Shown here: in pieces, positions 34,091-42,414 of the stretch
How positions within the stretch are numbered: the first letter of the stretch is position 1
How the letters are laid out: every line of letters starts with the position of its first letter
From: DYRB01 sp963802205
GTDB lineage: Bacteria > Pseudomonadota > Gammaproteobacteria > Chromatiales > Chromatiaceae
Assembly: GCA_963802205.1 (NCBI GenBank)
Contig: CAWDHW010000011.1
Span: forward strand, 1 to 64,000
Direction of reading: 5' to 3'
Length of the DNA stretch: 64,000 bases
The notes under the pieces: generated by a model
What the model was told of the DNA's origin: nothing
The model's database searches: none
Seen by the model: only the letters and a program-made list of their open reading frames with translations
Made by a program: the position numbers and the translations under genes

Positions 34091-34375
34091 TTAAGCCGTC
34101 GCGATGGCCGGCGCCGCATCGGGAACGATGCTGACGAACTTGTGGCCGCCGTTGGGGCCCTTGATCTCGAACTTGACCAGGCCGTCCTTCAGGGCGAACA
34201 GGGTGTGGTCCTTGCCAACCCCGACGTTGACGCCATTGCGCACCGGGGTGCCGCGCTGCCGCACCAGGATACTGCCCGCCGTGACGCGCTCGCCGCCGAA
34301 GGCCTTGACGCCGAGGCGCTTGGATTCCGAATCGCGGCCGTTGCGCGAACTGCCGCCTGCCTTTTTATGTGCCAT
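34091..34375 (-). CDS. rpmA: 50S ribosomal protein L27
   Basis: A 94 aa ribosomal protein: AHKKAGGSSRNGRDSESKRL then GVKAFGGERVTAGSILVRQR GT. The N terminus reaches the peptidyl transferase centre. The C-terminal tail (SIVPDAAPAIATA) is a few residues longer than in E. coli. Follows rplU by 16 bp. Confidence 0.98.
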   Translation of the reverse strand: MAHKKAGGSSRNGRDSESKRLGVKAFGGERVTAGSILVRQRGTPVRNGVNVGVGKDHTLFALKDGLVKFEIKGPNGGHKFVSIVPDAAPAIATA

Positions 34376-34391
34376 GCCGCTAGCCTCCGGG

Positions 34392-34703
34392 TTAGGCGCT
34401 GATGCCGGTGATGGTGAGCTCCGTGAACCACTGGCGGTGGCCCTGGTGCTTCATATGGTGCTTGCGCCGACGAAACTTGATGATAGTCACCTTTTTGGCG
34501 CGGCCGTGGGACTTGACCGTCGCGGTGACCTTGCCCCCATCGAGATAGGGCGCGCCGACACGGACGGCCTCGCCGTCGGCGACCATCAGAACCTTGTCGA
34601 GCTCGACGGTGGTGCCCTCGTCGGCGAGGATCTTTTCGATTCTCAGGGTGTCGCCCTCGGCGACCCGATATTGCTTGCCACCGGTTTGAATAACCGCGTA
34701 CAT
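34392..34703 (-). CDS. rplU: 50S ribosomal protein L21
   Basis: A 103 aa ribosomal protein: MYAVIQTGGKQYRVAEGDTL ... IIKFRRRKHHMKHQGHRQWF TELTI. The start at 34703 is the family start; five codons upstream (MGSWH) are not homologous. First gene of the rplU-rpmA-obgE-proB operon, divergent from ispB with a visible promoter upstream. Confidence 0.98.
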   Translation of the reverse strand: MYAVIQTGGKQYRVAEGDTLRIEKILADEGTTVELDKVLMVADGEAVRVGAPYLDGGKVTATVKSHGRAKKVTIIKFRRRKHHMKHQGHRQWFTELTITGISA

Positions 34704-34770
34704 GTGCCAACTCCCCAACGGTGTGCGAATCCAGGCGATGCCCCGCAGGGGCTCGATCTAAAGCCGCGGG

Positions 34771-34800
34771 ATAATAGCGGCACCCGGGGACCGGCGTCAA
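34771..34800 (-). promoter_or_regulatory. Sigma-70 promoter for rplU
   Basis: On the minus strand, TTGACG and TATTAT are separated by 18 bases. The -10 lies about 68 bases before the rplU start. Close to the sigma-70 consensus. Confidence 0.75.
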
Positions 34801-34853
34801 ACCCGATCTTGGCCCGCAAGGGTGCCGTGTGCACATCGCAAAGCCCCGTCGGC

Positions 34854-34883
34854 TTGACAGTCGCGACCCCAGGCCCCTAGCAT
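34854..34883 (+). promoter_or_regulatory. Sigma-70 promoter for ispB
   Basis: TTGACA, 18 bases, then TAGCAT, ending 36 bases before the ispB ATG. It faces away from the rplU promoter. Confidence 0.65.
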
Positions 34884-34919
34884 CCGCCCGCTTTTCTACT
34901 AACTGCCTCCCCGAAATTC

Positions 34920-35888
34920 ATGGACATCTCCGCGATCCGCGCACCGGTGGCCGAGGACATGCGGGCCGTCGATGCGCTGATCCTGCGCAGGCTCCATTCC
35001 GACGTTGTCCTGATCGACCAGATCGGCCACTACATCATCAACAGTGGCGGCAAGCGCTTGCGCCCACTGCTGGTGCTGCTGGCGGCGCGTGCCTGCGGCT
35101 ATGTCGGGGACCGCCACATCGACCTGGCGGCGGTGGTGGAGTTCATCCACACCGCCACCCTGCTCCACGACGACGTGGTGGACGGCTCCGAACTGCGCCG
35201 AAACCGCGACACCGCCAACGCCGTCTGGGGCAACGAGGCAAGCGTCCTGGTGGGGGATTTTCTCTACTCCCGCGCCTTCGAGATGATGGTCGCTGTGGGG
35301 CGGATGCCGGTCATGGACATCCTCTCCCACGCCACCAACCGCATCGCCGAGGGTGAGGTGCTCCAACTCCTCAATGCCCATGAACCGGATACCAGCGAGG
35401 CGCGCTATATGGAGGTCATAGAGCGCAAGACGGCCACCCTGTTTCAGGCCGGGGCGCGCCTGGGTGCGGTGATTGCCGACGGTACCGCGGCGCTGGAGCA
35501 GGCCCTGAGCGCCTACGGGCTGGCGCTGGGCATCGCCTTCCAGTTGGTGGACGACGCCCTGGACTACAGCGCCAGCAGCGCCGAGATCGGCAAGAACATC
35601 GGCGACGACCTCGACGAGGGCAAGCCGACCCTGCCGGTGATCCGCGCCATGCAGGTCGGTACCGCGGACCAGCAGGTCATGCTGCGGGCGGCCATCGAGG
35701 CCGGTGGGCGCGAGCACATCGAGGCCGTCGCCGCCGCGATTGCCGCCACCGGAGCTATCGCATACACTAGCGAACTTGCGCGGTCCTACGCGCAGCGGGC
35801 CAAGGAGGCCCTGATGGCCCTGCCGCCGACTCCCCATCGGGAGGCACTCGCGGCCCTGGCCGACTTCGCGGTCAGCCGAACCTACTAA
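34920..35888 (+). CDS. ispB: Octaprenyl diphosphate synthase
   Basis: A 322 aa trans-isoprenyl diphosphate synthase that makes the quinone side chain. First Asp-rich motif LLHDDVVDGSELRR, second LVDDALDYSA; GGKRLRPLLVLLAA precedes them. The length equals that of the E. coli enzyme. The start at 34920 has no strong ribosome binding site; it follows a short leader. It ends 32 bp before tRNA-Pro on the same strand. Confidence 0.95.
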   Translation: MDISAIRAPVAEDMRAVDALILRRLHSDVVLIDQIGHYIINSGGKRLRPLLVLLAARACGYVGDRHIDLAAVVEFIHTATLLHDDVVDGSELRRNRDTANAVWGNEASVLVGDFLYSRAFEMMVAVGRMPVMDILSHATNRIAEGEVLQLLNAHEPDTSEARYMEVIERKTATLFQAGARLGAVIADGTAALEQALSAYGLALGIAFQLVDDALDYSASSAEIGKNIGDDLDEGKPTLPVIRAMQVGTADQQVMLRAAIEAGGREHIEAVAAAIAATGAIAYTSELARSYAQRAKEALMALPPTPHREALAALADFAVSRTY

Positions 35889-35920
35889 GGACCCCACCGG
35901 GTTCTGCATGCAAGACAATT

Positions 35921-35997
35921 CGGGGTGTAGCTCAGTCTGGTAGAGCACTGCCTTCGGGAGGCAGGGGCCGTAGGTTCGAATCCTATCACCCCGACCA
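35921..35997 (+). tRNA. tRNA-Pro (anticodon CGG)
   Basis: A 77 nt tRNA with an encoded CCA end. Acceptor stem CGGGGTG/CACCCCG, D arm GCTC...GAGC, anticodon stem CTGCC/GGCAG around the loop TTCGGGA, which places CGG at positions 34-36, and T arm with GGTTCGAATCC. All stems pair without mismatches I can see. Confidence 0.97.
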
Positions 35998-36014
35998 AAT
36001 TTCCCGTCTACGTC

Positions 36015-36049
36015 AAACCGTGATCGGCCTTGCCGGTCACGGTTTTTTT
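36015..36049 (+). terminator. Intrinsic terminator after tRNA-Pro
   Basis: The stem AACCGTGATCGGC / GCCGGTCACGGTT has one G-U pair, with loop CTT, and is followed by seven T. It ends the ispB - tRNA-Pro transcript. Confidence 0.9.
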
Positions 36050-36091
36050 CTGCCTGTTTGCGGGGGGTGGTCCCGGTGGCCGTCCTGTTCC

Positions 36092-36131
36092 GGGAGCGCC
36101 GCCCTCGCTGCGGGCTTGGGGCGGCGCTCCC
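36092..36131. terminator. GC-rich hairpin downstream of the DUF2950 gene
   Basis: A perfect 13 bp stem, GGGAGCGCCGCCC / GGGCGGCGCTCCC, with a 14-base loop. There is no T tract, so it may protect the 3' end or cause pausing rather than act as an intrinsic terminator. Confidence 0.5.
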
Positions 36132-36143
36132 GAGTCCGCTCGA

Positions 36144-37079
36144 TCAGTCGGTTACGGCGGACCAACCCTCGCCCGGGTCATAGACGCCAAGGGCCGCAGC
36201 GGCGGTTGCCGTCTCCGGGCCAAGGTCCTTTTCGTAGACGATGCCGGACTGGTTGACGAGAAAGCTCATGACCCCGGAGTTGCCGTACTCGGCGGGGTAG
36301 GCGAGCAGGGCGAAGCCCCCGGTGAGGTGACCGTCCGCCAGGTAGTCCTTGGCCCCACCCGGGGCGCTGGGCCCCTGGGCGGTGAGGGCACGGAAGAGGT
36401 AGCCGTGGTAGGGGCTGGACCCGCCGCCCTGGCCGGGTTTGTAGCCCTCCCCAACAGCGTCGGCAACCAAGGGGCCCATGGGGCTCTGGGGCTCGTCCTC
36501 CTTGGTGGGCCAGTAGAGCCCGTCGTGGGTCCCGGCTGTGCTCATGAGGCGCCGCGCGTACTCCTTGATCCCATCGCCGTTGCGGTCTGCGTCCGCATAC
36601 TCGTCCTGAGCCTGGACATAGGCGCGCATGGTCTCGACCGTGGAGAGTTCGTTGCGCCCGATGCGGCGGTTGAAGATCTCCTCCTTGCCCGTGGCGGTAT
36701 CGAAATACCAGCCCTGGGCGTCGTGGACCAGGGGGATGGGGAAGGGCCATTCGTCCTTGCCGAGGGTCACCAGGGCCAGGTCCCCGTCGCCCGCATCTTC
36801 CTCGATGCTGACGGCCTCCTCGGCGGCGGCAAGGAAATCCTCCAGGGCGTTGGCGTCGGCGACCGGGTCGCCGGAGCCGATTTCGCTGGCCTGGGGGCCC
36901 AGGACCTTGGCCAGGGCGCCGTCTCCGGGGTTTGCTGCGGCGTCCAGCAGGGCCTGGATGGCCTCGTCCGGGGTTGGGTAATGGGCCCCCAAGGTCGGTT
37001 CGGATGCCGCCAGGTTGCCCGCGAGTAGGAACAGGGTGCCGGCGGCGGCCAGGCGGATCTTGTGCTTAATGGCGATCAT
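36144..37079 (-). CDS. DUF2950 family exported protein
   Basis: A 311 aa protein with a signal peptide (residues 1-26, ending GNLAASE). The motifs FATPDEAVQAL-like (YPTPDEAIQALLDAAANPGD), LGKDEWPFPIPLVHDAQGWY, FDTATGKEEIFNRRIGRNEL and YHGYLFRALTAQGPSAPGGA are those of the DUF2950 family. A periplasmic location is expected; the function is unknown. AGGAG lies upstream of the ATG at 37079. It lies directly downstream of a DUF3300 gene; this pairing recurs in proteobacteria, suggesting a joint role. Confidence 0.92.
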   Translation of the reverse strand: MIAIKHKIRLAAAGTLFLLAGNLAASEPTLGAHYPTPDEAIQALLDAAANPGDGALAKVLGPQASEIGSGDPVADANALEDFLAAAEEAVSIEEDAGDGDLALVTLGKDEWPFPIPLVHDAQGWYFDTATGKEEIFNRRIGRNELSTVETMRAYVQAQDEYADADRNGDGIKEYARRLMSTAGTHDGLYWPTKEDEPQSPMGPLVADAVGEGYKPGQGGGSSPYHGYLFRALTAQGPSAPGGAKDYLADGHLTGGFALLAYPAEYGNSGVMSFLVNQSGIVYEKDLGPETATAAAALGVYDPGEGWSAVTD

Positions 37080-37122
37080 GAGCTTGTTCTCCTGATGTGG
37101 ATTCGAGTGGGAGTCTGACGGC

Positions 37123-38871
37123 TCAGCGGCGTCCGCCACCGCCGCGTCCACCGCCGCCACCGGCAGCACGCCCACCGCCACCGCCAGCAGCGCGTCCGCC
37201 ACCGCCACCGCCACCGCCGGCGGCGCGGGCGCCACCTCCTCCTCCGCCACCGCCGAAGGACTTGGCCGCGCCCCCGCTTCCACCACCGCCGAAGGACTTG
37301 GCCGCGCCCCCGCTTCCACCACCGCCGAAGGACTTGGCCGCACCGCCGCCCCCGGTCCGCGCAGGCAGGCCGCCACCGCCACGGCTTGCTGCGCCGCGCT
37401 GACTGGCGGCACGGTCGAGGTTACCCGCCTGTGGCTTGAAGCCGCTTGCCTTGGCCCCGTCGGTCTTGGGCGGGCGCTGTGCCTTGGCCCCATCCGGGCG
37501 TGCGGCCTTCGTCGCCGGCTTCTGGACCTTGGCCTCGCGGGTCTTTGGCGTCTTAGCGCCGGAGGCCTTGCCGCCGTCGTTCGGGCGCTTGCCATCGCCG
37601 AGCTTGTTGCCGCCATCCGAGCGCTTGCCATCGCCAAGCTTGCCCCCACCATCCGGGCGCCTGGTGTCGCCGAGTTTGTTGCCACCCTCCAGGCGACTGG
37701 TGTCGCCGAGCCTGCCGCCCTCGGGGCGCTTGCCGTCACCAAGCTTGCCGGGGTCGCGTCCGCGCGCGCCATCTCCGCTTATCCGGGCGTCCCGACGGGT
37801 GCTGTCGTACTTGGTGCGGACGTCCTTGTCGCGGTAACGCACGCCACCCCGGTTTGCGGCGTTGTGCTCCCACTTTCCGGCGTTGATCTCGTTGCCCACG
37901 ATGCCCTTGTTGACGTTGATGTCGCCGGTGCTGATGTTGCGGCTGCGGTCGATGTTGCGGTTGACGTCGATGTCGCGGTTGATCGCATTGCCATTATTCC
38001 AACCGTTGTTCCAGTAGTTGGAGCCGCCCCAGTATCCGCCGCCGCCATAGTAGCCACGGCCGCCGTACCAGATCCCGTCATCGTGGTTGTCCCACATAAT
38101 GGCGGCGGTGAGCAGACCGCCCGCCAGGGCGCCAGCCCCAAAGGTCAACAGGCTGTCGGTGGTTGATGACGTCGTGGCGACCGTGTCGGTCGGCACGACC
38201 GTAGTCTCCGGCACGTAGACCGGGGTGGAGTAGGTGGACGGGTAATAGTTGGTGATTGGCTCGGCGGTCTGGCCGTAGACCTGGGCGGGGTTATAGCTCG
38301 GCACATAGACCACCTTGGGGTCAGCCGACTGGACGACGATGGTCTCGCCTTTGGATTCGACCTGCTGTTGGGCGTTGCTGGTGAGGGTCCCCGCGGTTTG
38401 GGCCTCCTTGCGCAGACGCTGGACGGCGTCCATCAACTCGTTCTGCTGGGCCAGGACGGCGTCCCCCAAGTCCTGGGTCCAGTTGAGGTTGTCGCTCATG
38501 TAACCGAGCACGGAGGGGAAGAAGACCAGGGCCTGGACGCTGGGGTCCCAGCGCTGCTCGGCCGCGGCCTTCTCAAGGGCCTCACCCTCCAGACCCTCGT
38601 TGTCGCCGAGCCAACGGTCCGCCTGGACGATGTCCAGCGGGTAGGTGGCGGCCATGAACAACTGGGCCAGCAGGGCGTCCGGGTAGAGGGCGATGGGAGC
38701 GACAAGCTGTTCGAGTTGTTCCGGCGGGAACTTGTCCGCGGCGGCCTTGGCGGCGGCGGTAGCGGCCTGGGGCGGGGCGTCCGCCGCCTGGGTCCCCTGG
38801 GTCAGGACGGCGCCGTTGAACAGCCATAGGGCCGTCATGGTCGCCGTGGTCAGGCGTTTGACGATCTGCAT
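37123..38871 (-). CDS. DUF3300 family exported protein with Gly-rich tail
   Basis: A 582 aa protein with a signal peptide (residues 1-29). The DUF3300 domain follows (residues about 45-250): LEQLVAPIALYPDALLAQLF MAATYPLDIV ... VVYVPSYNPAQVYG. After a short hydrophobic segment (about 240-265) comes an Asn/Gly/Tyr-rich stretch, then a Lys/Gly/Arg-rich repeat region (KLGDGKRxDGGN units) and a C-terminal low-complexity Gly/Ala tail with GGGGSGGAAKSF units. Basic and disordered tails of this kind suggest binding to a polymer or to the wall. The start at 38871 matches the signal peptide. Co-transcribed with DUF2950. Confidence 0.9.
   Translation of the reverse strand: MQIVKRLTTATMTALWLFNGAVLTQGTQAADAPPQAATAAAKAAADKFPPEQLEQLVAPIALYPDALLAQLFMAATYPLDIVQADRWLGDNEGLEGEALEKAAAEQRWDPSVQALVFFPSVLGYMSDNLNWTQDLGDAVLAQQNELMDAVQRLRKEAQTAGTLTSNAQQQVESKGETIVVQSADPKVVYVPSYNPAQVYGQTAEPITNYYPSTYSTPVYVPETTVVPTDTVATTSSTTDSLLTFGAGALAGGLLTAAIMWDNHDDGIWYGGRGYYGGGGYWGGSNYWNNGWNNGNAINRDIDVNRNIDRSRNISTGDINVNKGIVGNEINAGKWEHNAANRGGVRYRDKDVRTKYDSTRRDARISGDGARGRDPGKLGDGKRPEGGRLGDTSRLEGGNKLGDTRRPDGGGKLGDGKRSDGGNKLGDGKRPNDGGKASGAKTPKTREAKVQKPATKAARPDGAKAQRPPKTDGAKASGFKPQAGNLDRAASQRGAASRGGGGLPARTGGGGAAKSFGGGGSGGAAKSFGGGGSGGAAKSFGGGGGGGGARAAGGGGGGGGRAAGGGGGRAAGGGGGRGGGGRR
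37248..37345 (-). repeat. 36 bp tandem repeat inside the DUF3300 gene
   Basis: Nearly three units with a period of 36 bp (unit starts near 37250, 37286 and 37322) encode repeated GGGGSGGAAKSF. The units are almost identical in DNA, which implies recent expansion and probable length variation between strains. Confidence 0.8.
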
Positions 38872-39172
38872 CGCGCTCCTCCAGGTTTGGTGTAGTTCTG
38901 CCGGCTGCGGGGCTTCACTGTCGCCGCACCGTGGCCGGATTGTAGCTGGCATTTTGCAGCTTGCTGCGGCGGGATTTTGCGGAATTGGGATAGGCGATGG
39001 CGGCGGCTACGTAAGGCTTGGTCGGTTTGGCACTGGCGCTGCCCGTCGGCCTTGCACCTGCCCTATGCCGGGCGCTGATCGGCCTGTACCATCGGCGGCC
39101 CGGCCGGCCTGTGTGGCCCAAGGGTGCGCACCCCGAATTTCGACACAACGACCAATCACAGGAACGACGACT

Positions 39173-39805
39173 ATGACCCCGAACAAGACCCTGCTCTGCC
39201 TGAGCCTCCTGGCCTTCCTCCCGGGCCTGGCCGGTGCAGATACCCCCGCCGCCAACCCCGCCGGGCCTTACTCCAGCCTGCGTCCAGGCACTGACAGCAA
39301 AATCGAGGCGGCACCGACCGACATCGACAAGGCCGCGCTCGTCGAGACTGCGGTGGAGGTCATCGAGATCGATCATAAGCGCCGCCTGATCACGGTGCGC
39401 AGCGTCGATGGCCGCCTATTCGATCTCGCGATCGGGGCCGAGGTGACCAATCTGGGGGCCATCAAGCCGGGCGATTTCCTGGAGGTGACCTACTACGTGG
39501 GCAAGGCGGTATCCATCCTGCCTCCCGGCGCGGCAAAGCCGGGGATCGAGAAGGAGGTCTTGCAGGGCGACAAGGCCCCGGTCCCCGGGGTGGCGGGTGT
39601 CGAGATTACCCGCACCGGCAAGATCGTCAGCGTCGATAAATTCAAGAAGACCGTCACCTTCATCGGAGCCGATAACAAGGTCCACGAGATGGCCCTGGGC
39701 GGGACCGAGCACGAACACTTCCTGGGCGAGCTGAAGAAGGACGACGTGGTCCAGGTCAGCTTCGTCGAGGCGGTGGCTCTGACCCTGAAGCCGGCCAAGC
39801 GCTGA
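39173..39805 (+). CDS. Hypothetical exported protein
   Basis: A 210 aa protein with a signal peptide (residues 1-22, PGLAGADT). The mature part has two similar beta-rich halves: AVEVIEIDHKRRLITVRSVD ... LAIGAEVTNLGAIKPGDFLE VTYYVGKAV, and KIVSVDKFKKTVTFIGADNK ... MALGGTEHEHFLGELKKDDV VQVSFVEAV. Each half has a hairpin ending in 'KxGDxVxVxYxEA', like short OB- or DUF1344-like barrels. I cannot name the family. Ends in a hairpin shared with the converging fumarase gene. Confidence 0.7.
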   Translation: MTPNKTLLCLSLLAFLPGLAGADTPAANPAGPYSSLRPGTDSKIEAAPTDIDKAALVETAVEVIEIDHKRRLITVRSVDGRLFDLAIGAEVTNLGAIKPGDFLEVTYYVGKAVSILPPGAAKPGIEKEVLQGDKAPVPGVAGVEITRTGKIVSVDKFKKTVTFIGADNKVHEMALGGTEHEHFLGELKKDDVVQVSFVEAVALTLKPAKR

Positions 39806-39810
39806 GGGGG

Positions 39811-39838
39811 CTTGGCCCTGCCGGGTGGCAGGGCCAAG
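39811..39838. terminator. Hairpin between converging genes
   Basis: CTTGGCCCTGCC-GGGT-GGCAGGGCCAAG is a perfect 12 bp stem between the stop of the exported protein gene and that of the fumarase. No T tract on either side. Confidence 0.6.
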
Positions 39839-39842
39839 CGAC

Positions 39843-41367
39843 TCAGGCGGTTACTACCGGAATCTTGCCGATGCGCCCGCGCCACTGCGCCGGGCCGGTC
39901 TGGTGCACGGACTCCCCGCGGCTGTCCACCGCCACGGTGACCGGCATGTCCTCGACCGTGAACTCCCGGATCGCCTCCATCCCCAGGTCCGGGAAGGCGA
40001 CCATGCGTGACCCTTTGATCGCCTTCGCCACCAGATAGGCCGCCCCGCCGATGGCGATCAGATACACGGCCCCGTGCCGCTTGATCGCCTCGATCCCCGC
40101 GGGGCCGCGCTCGGCCTTGCCTACCATACCGATGAGCCCGGTCTGGGCCAGCACCTGCTCGGTGAACTTGTCCATGCGCGTGGCCGTCGTCGGCCCGGCG
40201 GGGCCGACCACCTCCTCGCCGACCGGGTCCACAGGGCCGACGTAGTAGATAAAGCGGTCCTTGAGGTCCACACCCTCGGGCAGGGCCTCACCCCTGTTGA
40301 GGATGTCCACCAGGCGCTTGTGGGCGGCATCGCGCCCGGTGAGGAGCTTGCCGGACAGCAGCAGGCGCTCCCCGGGCTGCCAGGTGGCGATGGCCTCCCG
40401 GGTCAGTCCGTCCAGGTTGACCCGGCGGGCCCCGGCGGCGGCGTCGTAGGGGATCTGGGGCCAGTCCGCCAGCCGCGGTGGGGTCAGGGCCACGGGGCCG
40501 CTGCCGTCCAGGGTAAAGTGGGCGTGACGGGTGGCGGCGCAGTTGGGGATGATGGCCACCGGGAGCGACGCGGCATGGGTCGGGAAGTCGAGGATCTTCA
40601 CGTCCAGGACCGTGGTCAGGCCACCAAGCCCTTGGGCGCCGATCCCAAGGGCATTGACCTTCTCGAACAGCTCCAGGCGGAGTTCCTCCAGCCGGTTGGC
40701 CGGGCCGCGGGCGCGCAGCTCATGGATGTCGATGTCCTCCAGCAGGGCCTCCTTGGCCAGCAGCATGGCTTTCTCCGCCGAGCCGCCGATGCCGATGCCG
40801 AGCATCCCCGGCGGGCACCAGCCGGCGCCCAGGGTCGGGACCGTGCGCAGCACCCAGTCCACCAGGCTGTCGCTGGGGTTGAGGATGGCGAAGCGGGCCT
40901 TGTTCTCCGAGCCGCCGCCCTTGGCCGCGAGGCGGACCTCGCAGGTCTCGCCGGGGACCAGCTCCACATGGACCACGGCGGGGGTGTTGTCCCCGGTGTT
41001 CTTGCGGGCCCCGATGGGGTCCGAGACCATGGAGGCGCGCAGGATATTGTCCGGGTGCGTATAGGCCCGGCGCACCCCCTCGTCCACCGCCTGTTGCAGG
41101 CTCAAATCCCCCTCGAAGTGGACACCCATGCCGACCTTGAGGAAGGCGACCACCATGCCGGTATCCTGGCAGATGGGGCGGTGGCCCTCGGCGCACATCC
41201 GCGAGTTGACCAGGATCTGGGCCATGGCATCGCGGGCGGCGGGGGACTCCTCGCGGGCTATGCGCCTCGCCCAGGGCCTGGATATAGTCCGCGGGGTGGT
41301 AATAGGAGATGAACTGGAGGGCGTCGGCGACGCTCTGGATCAGGTCTTCCTGGCGGATCGTGGTCAT
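39843..41367 (-). pseudogene. Class I fumarate hydratase, frameshifted near the N terminus
   Basis: Fe-S fumarase (FumA/B or TtdAB-like) converting fumarate to malate in the TCA cycle. The N terminus (MTTIRQEDLIQSVADALQFI, YYHPADYIQALGEAHS) is in one frame from 41367. At 41255-41257 a run of three C (minus strand) shifts the frame; removal of one C gives REESPAARDAMAQILVNSRM in phase with the rest. Cys-containing motifs (CAEGHRPICQDTG, AGWCPPGMLGIGIGGSAEKA, PNCAATRH) are intact. Corrected length about 507 aa. Since the enzyme is central, an assembly error is more likely than loss. Confidence 0.85.
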
Positions 41368-41628
41368 GGTGGTGGCACCGGTGGGCGTTGGAAATCAGCC
41401 CAGTATAGCCGTGGGCGGTTGGAATGTTGCGGTGCAATAGGGGGCCGTGCCCCGGGCGCAGCGATGGCGGAATCCGGGGGCGGCAGCGCAGGTCCCGGAT
41501 CACTGTTCGTGCCGTAACCTCTCGGCTTGACGGGGTTGCGGGGTAAGGCATAGTCTCCGACCGAACTGCGCGGGGGCCGCGGGGTGACCCGGGGGTGCGG
41601 AACCCGTGACAGTTTGGAGGTTGGGCGG

Positions 41629-41717
41629 AATCTGTCTAGTAACGCGGACGTAGAATCCGTCTAGTACGGCAGACGTAGATGTCCGTCTAGTACATCCAAC
41701 ACAGACATCCGTCTAAG
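41629..41717. repeat. Degenerate 25 bp tandem repeats at the array's left edge
   Basis: Four units: 41629-41653, 41654-41678, 41679-41704 and a partial unit 41705-41717. Each includes CCGTCTAGTA or CTGTCTAGTA, and the first three end in a GACGTAG or ACACAG stretch. Units 1 and 2 match at 20 of 25 positions; unit 2 can fold as CGTCT-AGTACGGC-AGACG. They lie immediately left of the core site of the first gene cassette. Confidence 0.65.
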
Positions 41718-41737
41718 AAAACTGTTATGCGTCAAAG

Positions 41738-42250
41738 ATGAACGCAAGAGCAAAAAGCTTTCCTCCAATCATAGATGCCTCCGCGAGGACACTGATCTTG
41801 GGCTCCATGCCAGGAGCCGAGTCTTTGCGAGCAAACCAATACTACGCAAACCCGAGGAACACGTTTTGGAGAATTACGGGAAATGTGCTCGGATTCTCCG
41901 AGAATGCTGCCTATAATGAAAAAATCGCAGCATTAACAGCCAATCAAATTGCGCTATGGGATGTAATGCACTCGTGCGAAAGATCCGGAAGTCTCGATGC
42001 AAATATAAAACAAGGAACAATCGAGCCAAATGATTTTGTTTCTTTGCTCAAGGATTACTCCAATATAGACAAGATCCTTTTCAATGGAGTAAAAGCAGAA
42101 ACGGAGTATATGAAACAGGTCTTGCCTAGTCTATCCATCGAAGCAAATGACATCAAGCTAATACGCTTGCCGTCTACGAGTCCAGCGATGGCTCGCATTT
42201 CCTTCGATGAAAAGCTCAAGTTATGGTCAAAAGCGATAAAAGACGCATAA
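41738..42250 (+). CDS. DNA-deoxyinosine glycosylase (UDG superfamily)
   Basis: A 170 aa protein of the hypoxanthine/deoxyinosine DNA glycosylase group (TIGR04274-like) in the uracil-DNA glycosylase superfamily. Motif 1 is LILGSMPGAESLRANQYYAN PRNTFW; the C-terminal motif is LPSTSPAMA. It removes deaminated adenine from DNA. The gene is AT-rich and has codon use unlike its neighbours. It begins eight bases after the core site GTTATGC and its stop codon lies within GCATAAC, the start of an attC, so it is a gene cassette. Confidence 0.85.
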   Translation: MNARAKSFPPIIDASARTLILGSMPGAESLRANQYYANPRNTFWRITGNVLGFSENAAYNEKIAALTANQIALWDVMHSCERSGSLDANIKQGTIEPNDFVSLLKDYSNIDKILFNGVKAETEYMKQVLPSLSIEANDIKLIRLPSTSPAMARISFDEKLKLWSKAIKDA

Positions 42251-42339
42251 CAAATGGCTAAACTCCGACCCATTACCGCGCATCTAGCTCCGGCGTTAAT
42301 TCAGGGCCTTAGTTTGCGCGGTATGGGGCGGGGTTACCG
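42245..42339 (+). other. attC-like recombination site of the glycosylase cassette
   Basis: Begins GCATAAC and ends with GTTACCG. Inner dyad: CCGACCCATTACCGCGCA (42265-42282) pairs with TGCGCGGTATGGGGCGG (42315-42331), with one bulge and few mismatches. Length 95 bp. GCATAAC complements the cassette's left core GTTATGC exactly. The right core is degenerate, perhaps because of the adjacent IS. Confidence 0.6.
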
Positions 42340-42414
42340 TGAAAGCCCCCTCGGCTCAGAGACAAACGCTCCCCTTCCGCTTGGGCGGAGTGGAGTTCGG
42401 GCGGCGAGCAGAGG

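Noticed and set aside
37123..37402. Plus-strand proline-rich ORF
   Set aside because: It is the antisense of the Gly-rich tail of the DUF3300 gene; composition is a by-product of the GGC/GCC repeats.
41629..41717. CRISPR-like array
   Set aside because: The repeats are contiguous with no unique spacers, differ from each other and have no cas genes nearby.
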